This document shows positions 17,028 to 26,626 of a stretch of 64,000 nucleotides of DNA, piece after piece. The notes beneath the pieces were generated by a model, which saw only the letters and a list, made by a program, of their open reading frames with translations, ran no database searches and was not told the DNA's origin. Each line of letters begins with the position of its first letter. Position 1 is the stretch's first letter. This stretch comes from Bacteriovorax sp037444575 (lineage in GTDB: Bacteria > Bdellovibrionota > Bacteriovoracia > Bacteriovoracales > Bacteriovoracaceae): NCBI GenBank assembly GCA_037444575.1, contig JBBIME010000005.1, positions 62,001-126,000 of the forward strand. Reading direction: 5' to 3'. A program made the translations under genes and the position numbers.

Positions 17028-18105
17028 AGAATGGTTGCGCTTTTTTACAGGTTCTTCTTTAGTGCTTTTAATAGTGCTCTCTCTTGGGCATATTTTAAAT
17101 GCACTTTTAAAAGACTCCGCTGATTTTCAAACAATCTACACCTCGCTTTCTCTTGAAATGCCTAGTTTCATGATCAAAATTTTCCCAGTTTCATGCTTGA
17201 TTGCTTCTTTGTTTTCCATCAATAAATTAAAAAGTCGAAACGAACTAACTGCTATTTTTGCCAGTGGGTATTCAAGAAGAAAATTCGTCACCGACATTGG
17301 AACAATTGGCGCCATTGTTGGGGTTATGCTTTTCTTTATTAACGCCTATCTCGTTCCCCATACAAAACACCAGCAGAATCTAATAAAGAAAGGATCTCCC
17401 CAAACGCCAGGAGCGATTAATAAAGCAACAGTCTCAATCAATGCACTTAACTCTGGAAAGATCTGGTTTAAAGGACAAGATTATTTTTTTTCATATAGCT
17501 CATTTGATCGAAAAACGAGCACGCTTTATAACTTGACGCTTTATTTTTATGACAAGAATTTTAAGTTTACCGAACAAATTAGTGCAGCCTATGCTGACTA
17601 TCAAGAAGGAAGCAAATGGCTGCTTCATCGCGCACTTCATTTTACCAATCTTGAAACTAAAACTTTTCCAAGTGTTCAGTACTTTGCAACAAAGCCTTTG
17701 AGCATACGGGAAACGACTGCTGACTTTAGTCAAATTAATGCAGACATCGAGACTCTGAGTATATGGAAACTTTATGACTATATAGGAGTACTTAAAAGTA
17801 ATGGTATTAATTACAGTGAATACTACGTTACGTTTCTAGATAAATTCGCTTCTGGATTCACTTGTCTTGTTCTCTCGATACTTGCTTCCATTGCTCTTTT
17901 TAACCCGAACCGTCGCAATAGCTCTTTTGGAGCTAACGTTGCATTCGTTCTAAGCTTTACTTTTATTTATTGGTTTATTTACTCTTACTTTCTTTCTCTT
18001 GGGCAATCCAGCAGAATTCCAGCTGTTGTTGCGACATTTGGCGTTCCACTTATTTTTGTTGCCTATCTCTCGGGCTATTTTATTTACCATCGCAAATTGC
18101 GCTAA
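16999..18105 (+). CDS. LptF/LptG family permease (LPS export ABC transporter)
   Basis: A 368-residue YjgP/YjgQ family inner-membrane protein. It has two N-terminal helices (about 13-35 and 55-75), a periplasmic beta-jellyroll-like domain (about 130-270) and three C-terminal helices. The start MSNIRKLILKEWLRFFTGSS and the segment LIASLFSINKLKSRNELTAI (coupling helix for LptB) are typical. It helps move lipopolysaccharide to the periplasmic bridge. Only one of the usual lptF/lptG pair is encoded here. The ATG has an AGG box five bases upstream and lies inside the end of the CFI-box gene. Confidence 0.85.
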   Translation: MSNIRKLILKEWLRFFTGSSLVLLIVLSLGHILNALLKDSADFQTIYTSLSLEMPSFMIKIFPVSCLIASLFSINKLKSRNELTAIFASGYSRRKFVTDIGTIGAIVGVMLFFINAYLVPHTKHQQNLIKKGSPQTPGAINKATVSINALNSGKIWFKGQDYFFSYSSFDRKTSTLYNLTLYFYDKNFKFTEQISAAYADYQEGSKWLLHRALHFTNLETKTFPSVQYFATKPLSIRETTADFSQINADIETLSIWKLYDYIGVLKSNGINYSEYYVTFLDKFASGFTCLVLSILASIALFNPNRRNSSFGANVAFVLSFTFIYWFIYSYFLSLGQSSRIPAVVATFGVPLIFVAYLSGYFIYHRKLR

Positions 18106-18124
18106 TTTATGATATCTATTCCCT

Positions 18125-18709
18125 ATGAAAAATAATTTTTTAGAGAACTATAAACTGGAAGGAGAAAAACTTGATATTTTCACCTACCCAGCTCCAATAT
18201 TAAAAAAAGTCGCTGCTCCCGTTACCGAATTTAATGAAGAGCTTCGCTCTCATATCAAAAACATGCTGTACACGATGTATCACGCTCCTGGCGTTGGTCT
18301 CGCGGCACCTCAAGTTGGTCTTGGATTGCGTTTTTTTGTTATCGACGTTTGGTTTAATCGCGAGAAGGTTACTCTCGCTGATGGTTCGGAAGAATACCGC
18401 TTGTCTGATTTTAATCCCATGGTTTTTATCAATCCTGTTTTTAAAAAGAAAGAAGGTGAAATAATTCACGAAGAAGGATGCCTAAGTGTTCCCGGGGTCT
18501 ATGAAGATGTTAAGAGAGCAGAGGCCGTCATCGTTGAATATCAAGACATGTTTGGAAACACACAAGAGATTGAAGCTGATGAACTTCTTTCTGTTTGCCT
18601 TCAGCATGAAAATGATCATCTTGATGGAATAGTCTTTATCGAGCGTTTGAGCTTTTTAAAAAAGCAACTTATTGAAAAAAAATTTTTAAAAAATCAAAAG
18701 AAAAAATAA
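18125..18709 (+). CDS. def: Peptide deformylase
   Basis: Removes the formyl group from nascent N-termini. All three metal-site motifs are present: GVGLAAPQVG (residues 56-65), EGCLS (117-121, metal-binding Cys) and QHENDHLDG (160-168, two metal-binding His and the catalytic Glu). The 194-residue length is normal, with a short insertion between the first two motifs (about 80-97). It is directly followed by fmt, whose ATG begins one base after the def stop codon. Confidence 0.96.
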   Translation: MKNNFLENYKLEGEKLDIFTYPAPILKKVAAPVTEFNEELRSHIKNMLYTMYHAPGVGLAAPQVGLGLRFFVIDVWFNREKVTLADGSEEYRLSDFNPMVFINPVFKKKEGEIIHEEGCLSVPGVYEDVKRAEAVIVEYQDMFGNTQEIEADELLSVCLQHENDHLDGIVFIERLSFLKKQLIEKKFLKNQKKK

Positions 18710-19654
18710 ATGAAGAAGTTAAATGTTGTTTTTTGTGGCACTCCCGATTTCTCTGTTCCTACTCTTGAACTTCTTCACCAACACCCCCACATTAACTTAG
18801 TCGGTGTTGTCACTATGCCTGATCGACCAGCAGGAAGAGGACAAGAACTAAAGTCACCACCTGTTGCTGAATATGCAAAACAAAATAAAATTCCTCTTTA
18901 TCAAGTTGAGAACATCAATCGTGAAGATAAAATTCTCTCAGAACTTGAATCCAAGAATGTCGACTTTATCTTAGTCTTGGCCTTCGCGCAGTTTTTAGGA
19001 AATAGAGTCTTGAATATGCCAAAGCTTGGTTGCTTTAATATTCACACTTCTATTTTGCCAAAGTACCGAGGTGCTGCTCCCATTCAATATGCTCTTTTAA
19101 ATGGAGATACTTCAACAGGAGTTTCTATCCAGAAAATGGTAAAGGAAATGGATGCTGGAGATCTCGTCCATTTTCACGAAATGCCTATTGCTGAATCCGA
19201 AACGGGAGGCCAGCTTTACACTCGCCTTAAATTTCAAGCAGCACTGAGTACGAACACTCTTATTGAAACCATTTTGAATAATAAATTAGTTTTTTCTCCT
19301 CAAGATCCAAAAGGAATTAGCTTTGCTCCAACTTTAAAAAAAGAAGATGGTTTAATTAATTTTAAGGATTCAACAATCTCTAAAATTCATAATCAAATTC
19401 GCGCTCTTGACCCTTGGCCTGGCACTTATTGTTTTTTAGGTTCACAGCGATTGAAAGTTTTTGAAATCGAAAAACTTCAACGTTCGTTAAATCCAGGGGA
19501 AACTTCAGTTGATCATGGTCATCTTGCTGTCGGAACTCTTGATGGAGTTGTCCGCTTGTCTTTAGTTCAACTCGAAGGAAAAAAAGTGTGCAGCGATACT
19601 GAGCTTTTAAATGGCCTAAAAAATAGGGGCGGAGAGATTATCATCAATCCGTAA
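18710..19654 (+). CDS. fmt: Methionyl-tRNA formyltransferase
   Basis: Formylates initiator Met-tRNA using 10-formyl-tetrahydrofolate. The 314-residue protein has FCGTPDFSVPTLE near the N-terminus and the catalytic block FNIHTSILPKYRGAAPIQ (about 109-126). The conserved Asp region GVSIQKMVKEMDAGD and a C-terminal OB-like domain follow. It is coupled to def (stop and start adjacent) and followed by rpe six bases later. Confidence 0.96.
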   Translation: MKKLNVVFCGTPDFSVPTLELLHQHPHINLVGVVTMPDRPAGRGQELKSPPVAEYAKQNKIPLYQVENINREDKILSELESKNVDFILVLAFAQFLGNRVLNMPKLGCFNIHTSILPKYRGAAPIQYALLNGDTSTGVSIQKMVKEMDAGDLVHFHEMPIAESETGGQLYTRLKFQAALSTNTLIETILNNKLVFSPQDPKGISFAPTLKKEDGLINFKDSTISKIHNQIRALDPWPGTYCFLGSQRLKVFEIEKLQRSLNPGETSVDHGHLAVGTLDGVVRLSLVQLEGKKVCSDTELLNGLKNRGGEIIINP

Positions 19655-19660
19655 ATTTTT

Positions 19661-20311
19661 ATGACGATCATTTCACCAAGTCTTTTAGCATGTGATTTTT
19701 TGAATATTGAATCTGAACTTAATGCGTTTAAGGATATAAAAGATATTTGGTTTCATCTCGATATCATGGACGGGCATTTTGTTCCAAACCTCACCTTTGG
19801 CCATCCGATTATTGAACTCATTGTTAAAAAAACGCCACACAAGTGTGATGCTCACTTCATGGTGACCAATCCTGAGTTTCATGCAGAAACCTTAAAACAC
19901 GTTGGCATTCATAATTTTACTTTTCACCTGGAAGCTTGTCCTGATCCTTTGGAATTTGCTAAAAAATTAAAACAGTATTATCCAAGCGTAGGCATTTCTA
20001 TTAAGCCGAAAACCCCAGTGGCCGCACTCACTGATGACATTTTAAAAGTAGTCGATTTAGTTTTAGTAATGTCAGTTGAACCAGGTTTTGGTGGTCAATC
20101 ATTTATGCCAATTGCTTTCGATAAAATTAAAGAGCTCAAAGACAGAAGAGACACACTTAATTCCCACTTTCAAATTCAAATCGATGGTGGTGTAAGTGAT
20201 AAAAATGCAAAACTGTTGATCGAAGCTGGAGCCGATAACCTCGTCGCTGGATCTTATATTTTTAAACGAACCAAAGAAGAGTACAAGGACGCTATCATTT
20301 CCTTAAGATAA
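19661..20311 (+). CDS. rpe: Ribulose-phosphate 3-epimerase
   Basis: Interconverts ribulose 5-phosphate and xylulose 5-phosphate. The 216-residue TIM barrel carries SPSLLACDF, HLDIMDGHFVPNLTFG (catalytic Asp and metal-binding His), DAHFMVTNPE, VEPGFGGQSF (phosphate loop) and IQIDGGV (second catalytic Asp). It is last in the operon that starts with the barrel protein at 15401. About 200 bases without a gene follow. Confidence 0.95.
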   Translation: MTIISPSLLACDFLNIESELNAFKDIKDIWFHLDIMDGHFVPNLTFGHPIIELIVKKTPHKCDAHFMVTNPEFHAETLKHVGIHNFTFHLEACPDPLEFAKKLKQYYPSVGISIKPKTPVAALTDDILKVVDLVLVMSVEPGFGGQSFMPIAFDKIKELKDRRDTLNSHFQIQIDGGVSDKNAKLLIEAGADNLVAGSYIFKRTKEEYKDAIISLR

Positions 20312-20510
20312 GCGCCCCCCCTCTTTATCTTGGCAAAACTTTAGTCCCAAATCAGTACCACGCCCTCAATAATTTCAACGTAAGCCACTGTAATTCCATT
20401 CAACATTAAGTAAACATTAAAAGTTTCCGATTCAAATTTATAATAACTTAAATATGGTCTTCGTGATTATAACTACTTTTGTTTTTTAACTTAAAATAAA
20501 GGTAAGATGA

Positions 20511-23500
20511 ATGGAGCTAACAATGAGCAAAACCTTCCTATCGAGAATCTTTTGCCCTTCTCTTTTCTCTCTTCTTTTTTTACTCCCAAACATTTCTTTT
20601 GGCTCCTTAAGCTATTCAGGTCGACTCGTTAACGCTAACGGATCACCTGTTGCGGGCCCAGTGAATTTATTAGTCGAACTCTCATACACGAATGCCCCAA
20701 GTACTATCCTTTGTTCGCAAAATTTTTCAAACATTGCCTTAAGCAATGGTGTCTTTCACTTAAAACTCGATTTAAATTGTGGCGCTAGCACTCTTCCAGA
20801 TATTTTTCTCGCTGTACCCGCTGGTGAGGCAGCGGCACTTCGCGTGACCGATATCACTCACTCAAAAACTTATTCCTTTCAAGCTGTGTACTCAATGCCT
20901 TTTGCAAATATTTCTGAAACAGCAAAACAACTTGTACAGATGGGTGCAACGAACGGACAAGTCTTAAAATGGAATGACACATCTAAAAAGTGGGAGCCCG
21001 GAGCTCCTGGTAGCTCTGGATCCGTAACAAATGTTTCTGCTAATGCTCCATTGTCAGTGGCTGCAAGTTCAAGCACTCCAACGATTTCTATTTCTCAAGC
21101 AAATGGAACAACAGATGGATACTTATCTGCGGCCGACTGGACAACTTTCAATAGCAAACAAGGAACAATCGTCGCGGGAACTTCTGCTCAATATTACAGA
21201 GGTGATAAAACTTGGCAGTCATTAGATACAAGTGCTGTTGCTGAAAACATCGCCAATTTATATTTTACAAATGCACGCGCTCTAGGTGTTCCACTTACTA
21301 GTTTTAGTGTTGGAAGCGGGGCCATTACAAATTCAGATACAATCATTAGTGCTTTTGGAAAAGCGCAAGGTCAAATCGATTCACTCAACACAGCTTCAGC
21401 AAACTACTTAGTAAAAAATAGCACCGACACTATCAGTGGTGTAGTTAACGTTGGGACAACTGGTCTCTTACAATTAGGATATGCTCCTGTTGGATTAACA
21501 GATGCTGCTAACAAAGCTTATGTTGATACCAAGTTAGACTTAACAGGTGGAACGGTTACAGGTGATGTAAGCTTTAACACTCAACTTAAATTAAAAAATG
21601 GTGGCGCTTCGAATTACGTAACAATCAAAGCACCAGCGACTGGAACGACAGCGTATACATTATCTCTTCCACTTACTGCTGGATCAGCAAATCAAGTTTT
21701 GACGACAGATGGATCTGGATTAACTAGTTGGACAACCCCATCAACAACTGCAACTCCAAGTGGAGCGGCCGGTGGCGACTTAACAGGAACATATCCAAAT
21801 CCAACCATCGGAGCTGGAAAAATTGTCGATTCTAATGTTTCTGCTTCAGCGGCCATTGCTCAATCAAAAATAGCAAACCTCACAACTGATTTAGCCAATA
21901 GAGAATTATCCGCTAACGTTCCCGCAGATGTTAGAGCAACAACTCTTACAGGATATGTTGCAGGTATAAACACTTCAATTACTGCATCTGATACAGTACT
22001 TAGTGCTTTTGAAAATACTCAAGCTCAATTAAATGCCAAAGAAGCTGCGATTGCAGCAGGAACGACTGCTCAATACTATAGAGGTGATAAATCTTGGCAA
22101 ACATTAGATTCAAGTGTCGTTCCAGAAAATACAAATTTATATTTTACTAATGCGAGAACTCTTGGTGTTCCATTAACTGGATTTGCTGCAAGCAACTCTG
22201 CAATTGTTGCGACAGATTCTGTTCTTGCTGGTTTTAATAAAGCTCAAGGACAGATTAATAATCTAGTCACTTCTAAGGCGAGCTTAAGTGGAGATATCTT
22301 CACCGGCGATGTAGCTTTTAATACTCAAATTAAACTCCGTGATTCATCAACTAATTATATTCAAATTAAAGCGCCTGCGGTTGTGCCAACAACATACACA
22401 ATAACGTTGCCATCGAACGCTGGAACCAATGGACAATTTTTACAAACAGACGGGACAGGATATACCACTTGGGCAACAATCCCATCCGCGCCAGTTACAA
22501 GTGTTAATACAAAAACAGGTGCAGTTGTTTTAACAACAACCGATATCGCAGAAGGAACAAATCTTTATTTTACAGATGCTCGCGCAGTAGCTGCTTCACT
22601 AACAGGATTAACCGTAACCAATGCTACAATTGCAGCGACAGATTCAGTACTTGTTGGTTTGGGAAAAGCTCAGGGACAAATCAGTTCACTTTCAACAAGT
22701 GTTTCAGGAAAAGAACCAGCAATCACAGCGGGAACATCTGCTCAATACTGGCGCGGTGATAAAACCTGGCAAACATTAGATACAAGCGCAATTCCAGAAA
22801 ATACAAATTTATATTTTACTAACTCCAGAACTCTTGGTGTTCCACTAAGTGGTTTTTCAACATCAACTGGTTCGATTGTAGCAACAGACACTGTGTTGCA
22901 AGCTTTTGGAAAAATTCAAGGGCAATTAAACAGCAAGGCCAACTCGTCAAGTATAGTCGATTGGTCAATCGCTGGACCAGAAGTAGTTGATCCATCCCGA
23001 CTAAATTTAGGAGTTGGAAATATCTCTAAAGCGCTCGCAACAGATGCAAATGGATTTATTGTGGCATCACCAACAACATCTACCGAGCTTGGATATTTAT
23101 CTGGGGCAACTAGCAATGTTCAAACTCAATTAAATGCCAAGCAATCCACTATTACAAAAACATCAGTGTTGCCTGTGAGCAAAGTTCAAATTTATGGGGC
23201 CAATGCCACAAACTATGTTGAATTATCAGTTCCGACTCTTGCTTCAAATGTCGCTTTTAATTTTCCAACATCTAATGGAACAGCTAACCAAGTACTTCAA
23301 ACAGATGGATCAGGAAACACTTCATGGGTGGCAATCCCATCAGCGCCAGTTTCTAGCGTTAATACAAAAACAGGTGCAGTTGTTTTAACAACAACTGACA
23401 TCGCAGAAGGAACAAATCTTTATTTTACAGATGCTCGCTCAATAGCTGCTCCACTAACAGGATTAACTGCAACTAATGCTACAATTGCAGCAACAGATTC

Positions 23501-25373
23501 AGTGCTTGTTGGTTTAGGAAAAGCTCAAGGACAAATCAGTTCACTTTCAGCAAGTGTTTCAGGAAAAGAGCCAACAATCACAGCAGGAACAACTGCTCAA
23601 TACTGGCGCGGGGATAAAACCTGGCAGACATTAGATACAAGTGCTGTTGCTGAAAATACCAATTTATATTTTACGAATGCGAGAACTCTTGGTGCTACTC
23701 TAACAGGATTTAGCGCTAACAATTCATCAATTGTTGCAACTGATTCAATCTTAGCGGCCTTTGGAAAAACTCAAGGACAGTTAAATAATAAACTTGATTC
23801 GGCAAGTTTTGTTGATTGGTCTGTTGCAGGATTAGCTACAATTGATCCTTCTCGATTAAAACTAACAAGTCCATCAAAAGCGATGGTAACTGACGCTAAT
23901 GGATTTGTGACAGCTTCATCTGTTTCGGCAACTGAGCTTGGATATTTATCTGGAGTAACAAGCAGTGTTCAGACCCAACTAGATTCAAAACTGGCCAAGG
24001 CCGGTGGGACAATGTCGGGAGCTTTATCTCTAGATGCTACATTAAAAATTAAAGGTGGTAACGCTAACTATGTTACCTTAACCGGCCATGCATCGACTAA
24101 CGCCTATACTTTAACATTGCCACAGGCCCTCGGCTCAGCAGGAAGTCTTTTACAAACTGATGCCTCTGGAAATCTATCATGGCTAGGTCTTCCAACTTGT
24201 GCCGCCGGAGAAGTGCTAAAATCAAATGGTTCAACATTCTCTTGTGTGGTTGACCAAAACACTGAGTACAACGGAACCTCTAATCGCGCCATTGTATCCG
24301 CATCTAATGGGGCCTTAACTTCTTCTGACACAACAGATACTGAAATTGGTTATGTTCACGGAGTAACTAGTAATATTCAAACTCAACTAGATTCAAAAGA
24401 AATAGCAGCAAACGTTCCAGCAGACGTAAGAGCAACAACACTATCAGGATTATCAGCCGCAGGGGGATCTATTACTTCTGCAGATACAGTGTTATCTGCA
24501 TTAAATAAACTCGCCTTTGCTAATGGTGACTATGTCTCTAAGAGTGCAGATCAAACAATCAACGGAACTTTGGCCATCAATTCACTCAGTGGATTTATCA
24601 CCGTGCCAACTCCATTGAATGTGAACGATGCTACTCCAAAAAATTATGTTGATTCTGCTGATGCTCTAAAAGTTAATAAAGCAGGAGACACAATGACTGG
24701 CGCTTTAACAATTACAGATACGACTGATTCAACAACATCTTCAAATGGTTCACTGGTTCTTGCTGGTGCAGCAGGGATTGCAAAGAATTTAAATGTTGGT
24801 GGAATTGCAAATTTTGCAGGCAATGTTGCAATTGGTTTAAATGGAGCGACTCCAAATGCGAGACTTGATGTTGATGGTGCTGACTCAAGCACCGGCGTTG
24901 CTGTCAATGTTGAAAACTCAACAGGTGGAGTAATGCTAAATATTTTAAATAATGGAACCATGAACGTCGGTGGAACTCTTTCTGGAAATACTAATTTCGG
25001 TAACACTGGAGGCGCTTCTACAACAACAATTCAATCTGGTACAGGTGGGGTAAAAATTGGAGCTGTTGGTTCTGCGCTGACAATGGGGATCGTAATTGTT
25101 GCCAACGAAGTTGCGAATTTTAGTATGACAACAACTGCAGCGGTGAGAACACTTCCAACAATGACATTGCCAACAGGTCATGGGATCACAACTTCAACGC
25201 CAGTCTTTTGTTCTTTTGCATCGAGTACGGCACCAAGTACAACAAACGTGGCGAAAGCATTTCATGGTTATGTAACTGCCACAACTGCAACAAGCGCAAC
25301 TGTTAAAGTAACTTACTATACGGACGTTGGTACTGTCGCTATTACTTCTGTTAAGTGTTATGCAATTCAATAA
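20511..25373 (+). CDS. Giant secreted tail-fibre-like adhesin (MAT-like mosaic fibre)
   Basis: A 1620-residue protein. After a signal peptide (MSKTFLSRIFCPSLFSLLFL...ISFG) comes a beta-rich head (about 30-150) starting SLSYSGRLVNANGSPVAGPV. A long shaft of phage-tail-fibre-type repeats follows. AQY(Y/W)RGDK(T/S)WQ followed by ENTNLYFTNAR occurs four times. The SVNTKTGAVVLTTTDIAEGT block occurs twice and TELGYLSG...VQTQL three times. There is also a GGDLTGTYPNPTIGAGKI collagen/fibre motif. The C-terminal about 190 residues lack repeats, contain two Cys and could be the receptor-binding tip. ATG 20511 has AAAGG upstream; ATG 20523 has GGAG upstream and gives a standard signal peptide. The architecture matches mosaic adhesive trimer fibres known from Bdellovibrio; trimerisation and prey binding are inferred. 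Confidence 0.75.
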   Translation: MELTMSKTFLSRIFCPSLFSLLFLLPNISFGSLSYSGRLVNANGSPVAGPVNLLVELSYTNAPSTILCSQNFSNIALSNGVFHLKLDLNCGASTLPDIFLAVPAGEAAALRVTDITHSKTYSFQAVYSMPFANISETAKQLVQMGATNGQVLKWNDTSKKWEPGAPGSSGSVTNVSANAPLSVAASSSTPTISISQANGTTDGYLSAADWTTFNSKQGTIVAGTSAQYYRGDKTWQSLDTSAVAENIANLYFTNARALGVPLTSFSVGSGAITNSDTIISAFGKAQGQIDSLNTASANYLVKNSTDTISGVVNVGTTGLLQLGYAPVGLTDAANKAYVDTKLDLTGGTVTGDVSFNTQLKLKNGGASNYVTIKAPATGTTAYTLSLPLTAGSANQVLTTDGSGLTSWTTPSTTATPSGAAGGDLTGTYPNPTIGAGKIVDSNVSASAAIAQSKIANLTTDLANRELSANVPADVRATTLTGYVAGINTSITASDTVLSAFENTQAQLNAKEAAIAAGTTAQYYRGDKSWQTLDSSVVPENTNLYFTNARTLGVPLTGFAASNSAIVATDSVLAGFNKAQGQINNLVTSKASLSGDIFTGDVAFNTQIKLRDSSTNYIQIKAPAVVPTTYTITLPSNAGTNGQFLQTDGTGYTTWATIPSAPVTSVNTKTGAVVLTTTDIAEGTNLYFTDARAVAASLTGLTVTNATIAATDSVLVGLGKAQGQISSLSTSVSGKEPAITAGTSAQYWRGDKTWQTLDTSAIPENTNLYFTNSRTLGVPLSGFSTSTGSIVATDTVLQAFGKIQGQLNSKANSSSIVDWSIAGPEVVDPSRLNLGVGNISKALATDANGFIVASPTTSTELGYLSGATSNVQTQLNAKQSTITKTSVLPVSKVQIYGANATNYVELSVPTLASNVAFNFPTSNGTANQVLQTDGSGNTSWVAIPSAPVSSVNTKTGAVVLTTTDIAEGTNLYFTDARSIAAPLTGLTATNATIAATDSVLVGLGKAQGQISSLSASVSGKEPTITAGTTAQYWRGDKTWQTLDTSAVAENTNLYFTNARTLGATLTGFSANNSSIVATDSILAAFGKTQGQLNNKLDSASFVDWSVAGLATIDPSRLKLTSPSKAMVTDANGFVTASSVSATELGYLSGVTSSVQTQLDSKLAKAGGTMSGALSLDATLKIKGGNANYVTLTGHASTNAYTLTLPQALGSAGSLLQTDASGNLSWLGLPTCAAGEVLKSNGSTFSCVVDQNTEYNGTSNRAIVSASNGALTSSDTTDTEIGYVHGVTSNIQTQLDSKEIAANVPADVRATTLSGLSAAGGSITSADTVLSALNKLAFANGDYVSKSADQTINGTLAINSLSGFITVPTPLNVNDATPKNYVDSADALKVNKAGDTMTGALTITDTTDSTTSSNGSLVLAGAAGIAKNLNVGGIANFAGNVAIGLNGATPNARLDVDGADSSTGVAVNVENSTGGVMLNILNNGTMNVGGTLSGNTNFGNTGGASTTTIQSGTGGVKIGAVGSALTMGIVIVANEVANFSMTTTAAVRTLPTMTLPTGHGITTSTPVFCSFASSTAPSTTNVAKAFHGYVTATTATSATVKVTYYTDVGTVAITSVKCYAIQ
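22481..22810 (+). repeat. Copy 1 of a long direct repeat inside the fibre gene
   Basis: This stretch is nearly identical at DNA level to 23336-23665 (offset 855 bases, 285 codons). It includes an almost unchanged run of about 80 bases beginning GTTAATACAAAAACAGGTGC. Weaker similarity at the same offset continues for roughly another 300 bases. Confidence 0.85.
23336..23665 (+). repeat. Copy 2 of a long direct repeat inside the fibre gene
   Basis: Second copy of the unit at 22481, in the same frame. Third-position differences are few, so the duplication or a gene conversion between copies is recent compared with the other shaft modules. Confidence 0.85.
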
Positions 25374-25390
25374 TTCATAAGTTTCAATCG

Positions 25391-25430
25391 AGGGTATGGG
25401 GGATATTAAGATATCACCCTGCCTTTTATT
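25391..25430 (+). terminator. Probable terminator after the fibre gene
   Basis: AGGGT (25391-25395) pairs with ACCCT (25416-25420). Inside, GATAT (25402-25406) pairs with ATATC (25411-25415) around TAAG, leaving a bulge on the left arm. GCCTTTTATTT follows. The bulge makes this imperfect. Confidence 0.45.
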
Positions 25431-25519
25431 TATGTCACTTTTTAAGCATTTCTTTTTCGGAAGATTGCCTAGTTAGGTCACTCATCCTTAACATTCTGAG
25501 TGTGAATTAAGATATAATT

Positions 25520-25972
25520 ATGAATGGTAAGGAATTAAGCAATCTATCTCGCCCTCTTGGTCTTAGAAGAAGTTTTAAGATCAAACTTTTAATTATGTCC
25601 GCTCCGATTTATTTGTATCATTCATTGGCCATAAAAGATTATTGGAGACTGCTTTTTATTTCGTGTATTGCTCTTTACGCACCCGTTTTGTGGACTGCTT
25701 TTGCGAGCTATGTTGGCTATAAGATTTATTCTCAATTTCGTGAATCTAATTTTTCAGAGAAAGAGAATGCTCAAAACAAACTCATTAGTTCTTTGCAAAT
25801 GAATCGATTAGAAGAATTCGCGCAGACAATTGAAGCCAATCCTGACGTGCTTTACTGTGACTATCACCAAAGATCTTTAATGGCCTGGTGTCAGTATTAC
25901 AAAAACACCAAGGCCCAAAAGTTAGTTGAAGAAATGATGAGAAAATATCCCCAAGAATCACTTGCGGCTTAG
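25520..25972 (+). CDS. Small membrane protein of unknown function
   Basis: A 150-residue protein with one or two hydrophobic segments (about residues 24-42 and 44-68). A helical soluble tail ends KLVEEMMRKYPQES and looks TPR- or ankyrin-like. I recognise no family. The ribosome-binding site is weak. Its 3' end overlaps the convergent barrel gene by four bases. Confidence 0.5.
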   Translation: MNGKELSNLSRPLGLRRSFKIKLLIMSAPIYLYHSLAIKDYWRLLFISCIALYAPVLWTAFASYVGYKIYSQFRESNFSEKENAQNKLISSLQMNRLEEFAQTIEANPDVLYCDYHQRSLMAWCQYYKNTKAQKLVEEMMRKYPQESLAA

Positions 25973-26427
25973 AAGCGGTATCGCAATCCTAATCCACCTT
26001 CTAAATCCAGATTTGTATCAGGAATAACATCAAAGGCCAGTGCCAGCTCTCCAAAAAATTCTACGTTGGGATTTACAATTTTATAGTTAACTCCAATTGG
26101 AGCGCGTGGACCTATCGCGATATCTCCATCGTGAGTCCCTTTGTTGATAACCGCAAATCGACCACCAATTCCATAGTAAAGTTCAAGAGGATTCGGTGCA
26201 TTTACATTAAAGCTATGTGCATTTTCGATTAAGTAGTCTGAGTGAATTTCTAAACCCAAATCATGGGCTAAAGAATAGGCCACGACTGCATCCACCGCTC
26301 TGTTTTTTCCTAGTTCCATTTTTCCTGAAAAACCAGTTGGAGCACCTAAAACCACTCCGAGTTGGTATTCTCTGGCAAAACCAATTTGAGCAATTAAAAG
26401 AAGACTTAAAGACATGATCAGTTTCAT
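25969..26427 (-). CDS. Small outer-membrane beta-barrel protein
   Basis: A 152-residue exported protein. A signal peptide (MKLIMSLSLLLIAQIGFA) is followed by alternating strands such as YQLGVVLGAPTGFSGKMELG, and the chain ends GLGLRYRF with a terminal Phe. The size suits an eight-stranded barrel of the OmpA/OmpW/Pagl-like class. The function is unknown. Confidence 0.7.
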   Translation of the reverse strand: MKLIMSLSLLLIAQIGFAREYQLGVVLGAPTGFSGKMELGKNRAVDAVVAYSLAHDLGLEIHSDYLIENAHSFNVNAPNPLELYYGIGGRFAVINKGTHDGDIAIGPRAPIGVNYKIVNPNVEFFGELALAFDVIPDTNLDLEGGLGLRYRF

Positions 26428-26626
26428 AGATAAGCTCCGTGTTTTAAATTAAAAGGCATTAATGATGATAATAGAGTTTTTTAATTTTCAAAGGGAAATT
26501 GCGCCAAAACTGAGTTTTCTAATAAGGTACTTTTTTTCATTACTACTATGCAAAACACCGTTACATTCGATCTTCAATATTTTAATATCTCTCTCTGTCT
26601 AACAGTGAATTTATTGGGGAACTTAA

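Noticed and set aside
20416..20444. TATAAT (20439-20444) as the promoter of the fibre gene
   Set aside because: The -10 is perfect, but the -35 position reads ATTAAA; in such AT-rich sequence this is too weak to list as a feature.
21000..24500. Regularly spaced repeats as a CRISPR-like array
   Set aside because: Repeats are in-frame protein modules of unequal length within one ORF, not short direct repeats with unique spacers.
24644..25006. Long minus-strand open frame inside the fibre gene
   Set aside because: Antisense shadow of a repetitive low-stop sequence; no ribosome-binding site, and the forward frame is clearly coding.
20511..25373. Fibre gene as part of a prophage
   Set aside because: No capsid, tail, terminase, integrase or lysis genes on either side, and the protein carries a Sec signal peptide, so it is a host surface protein.
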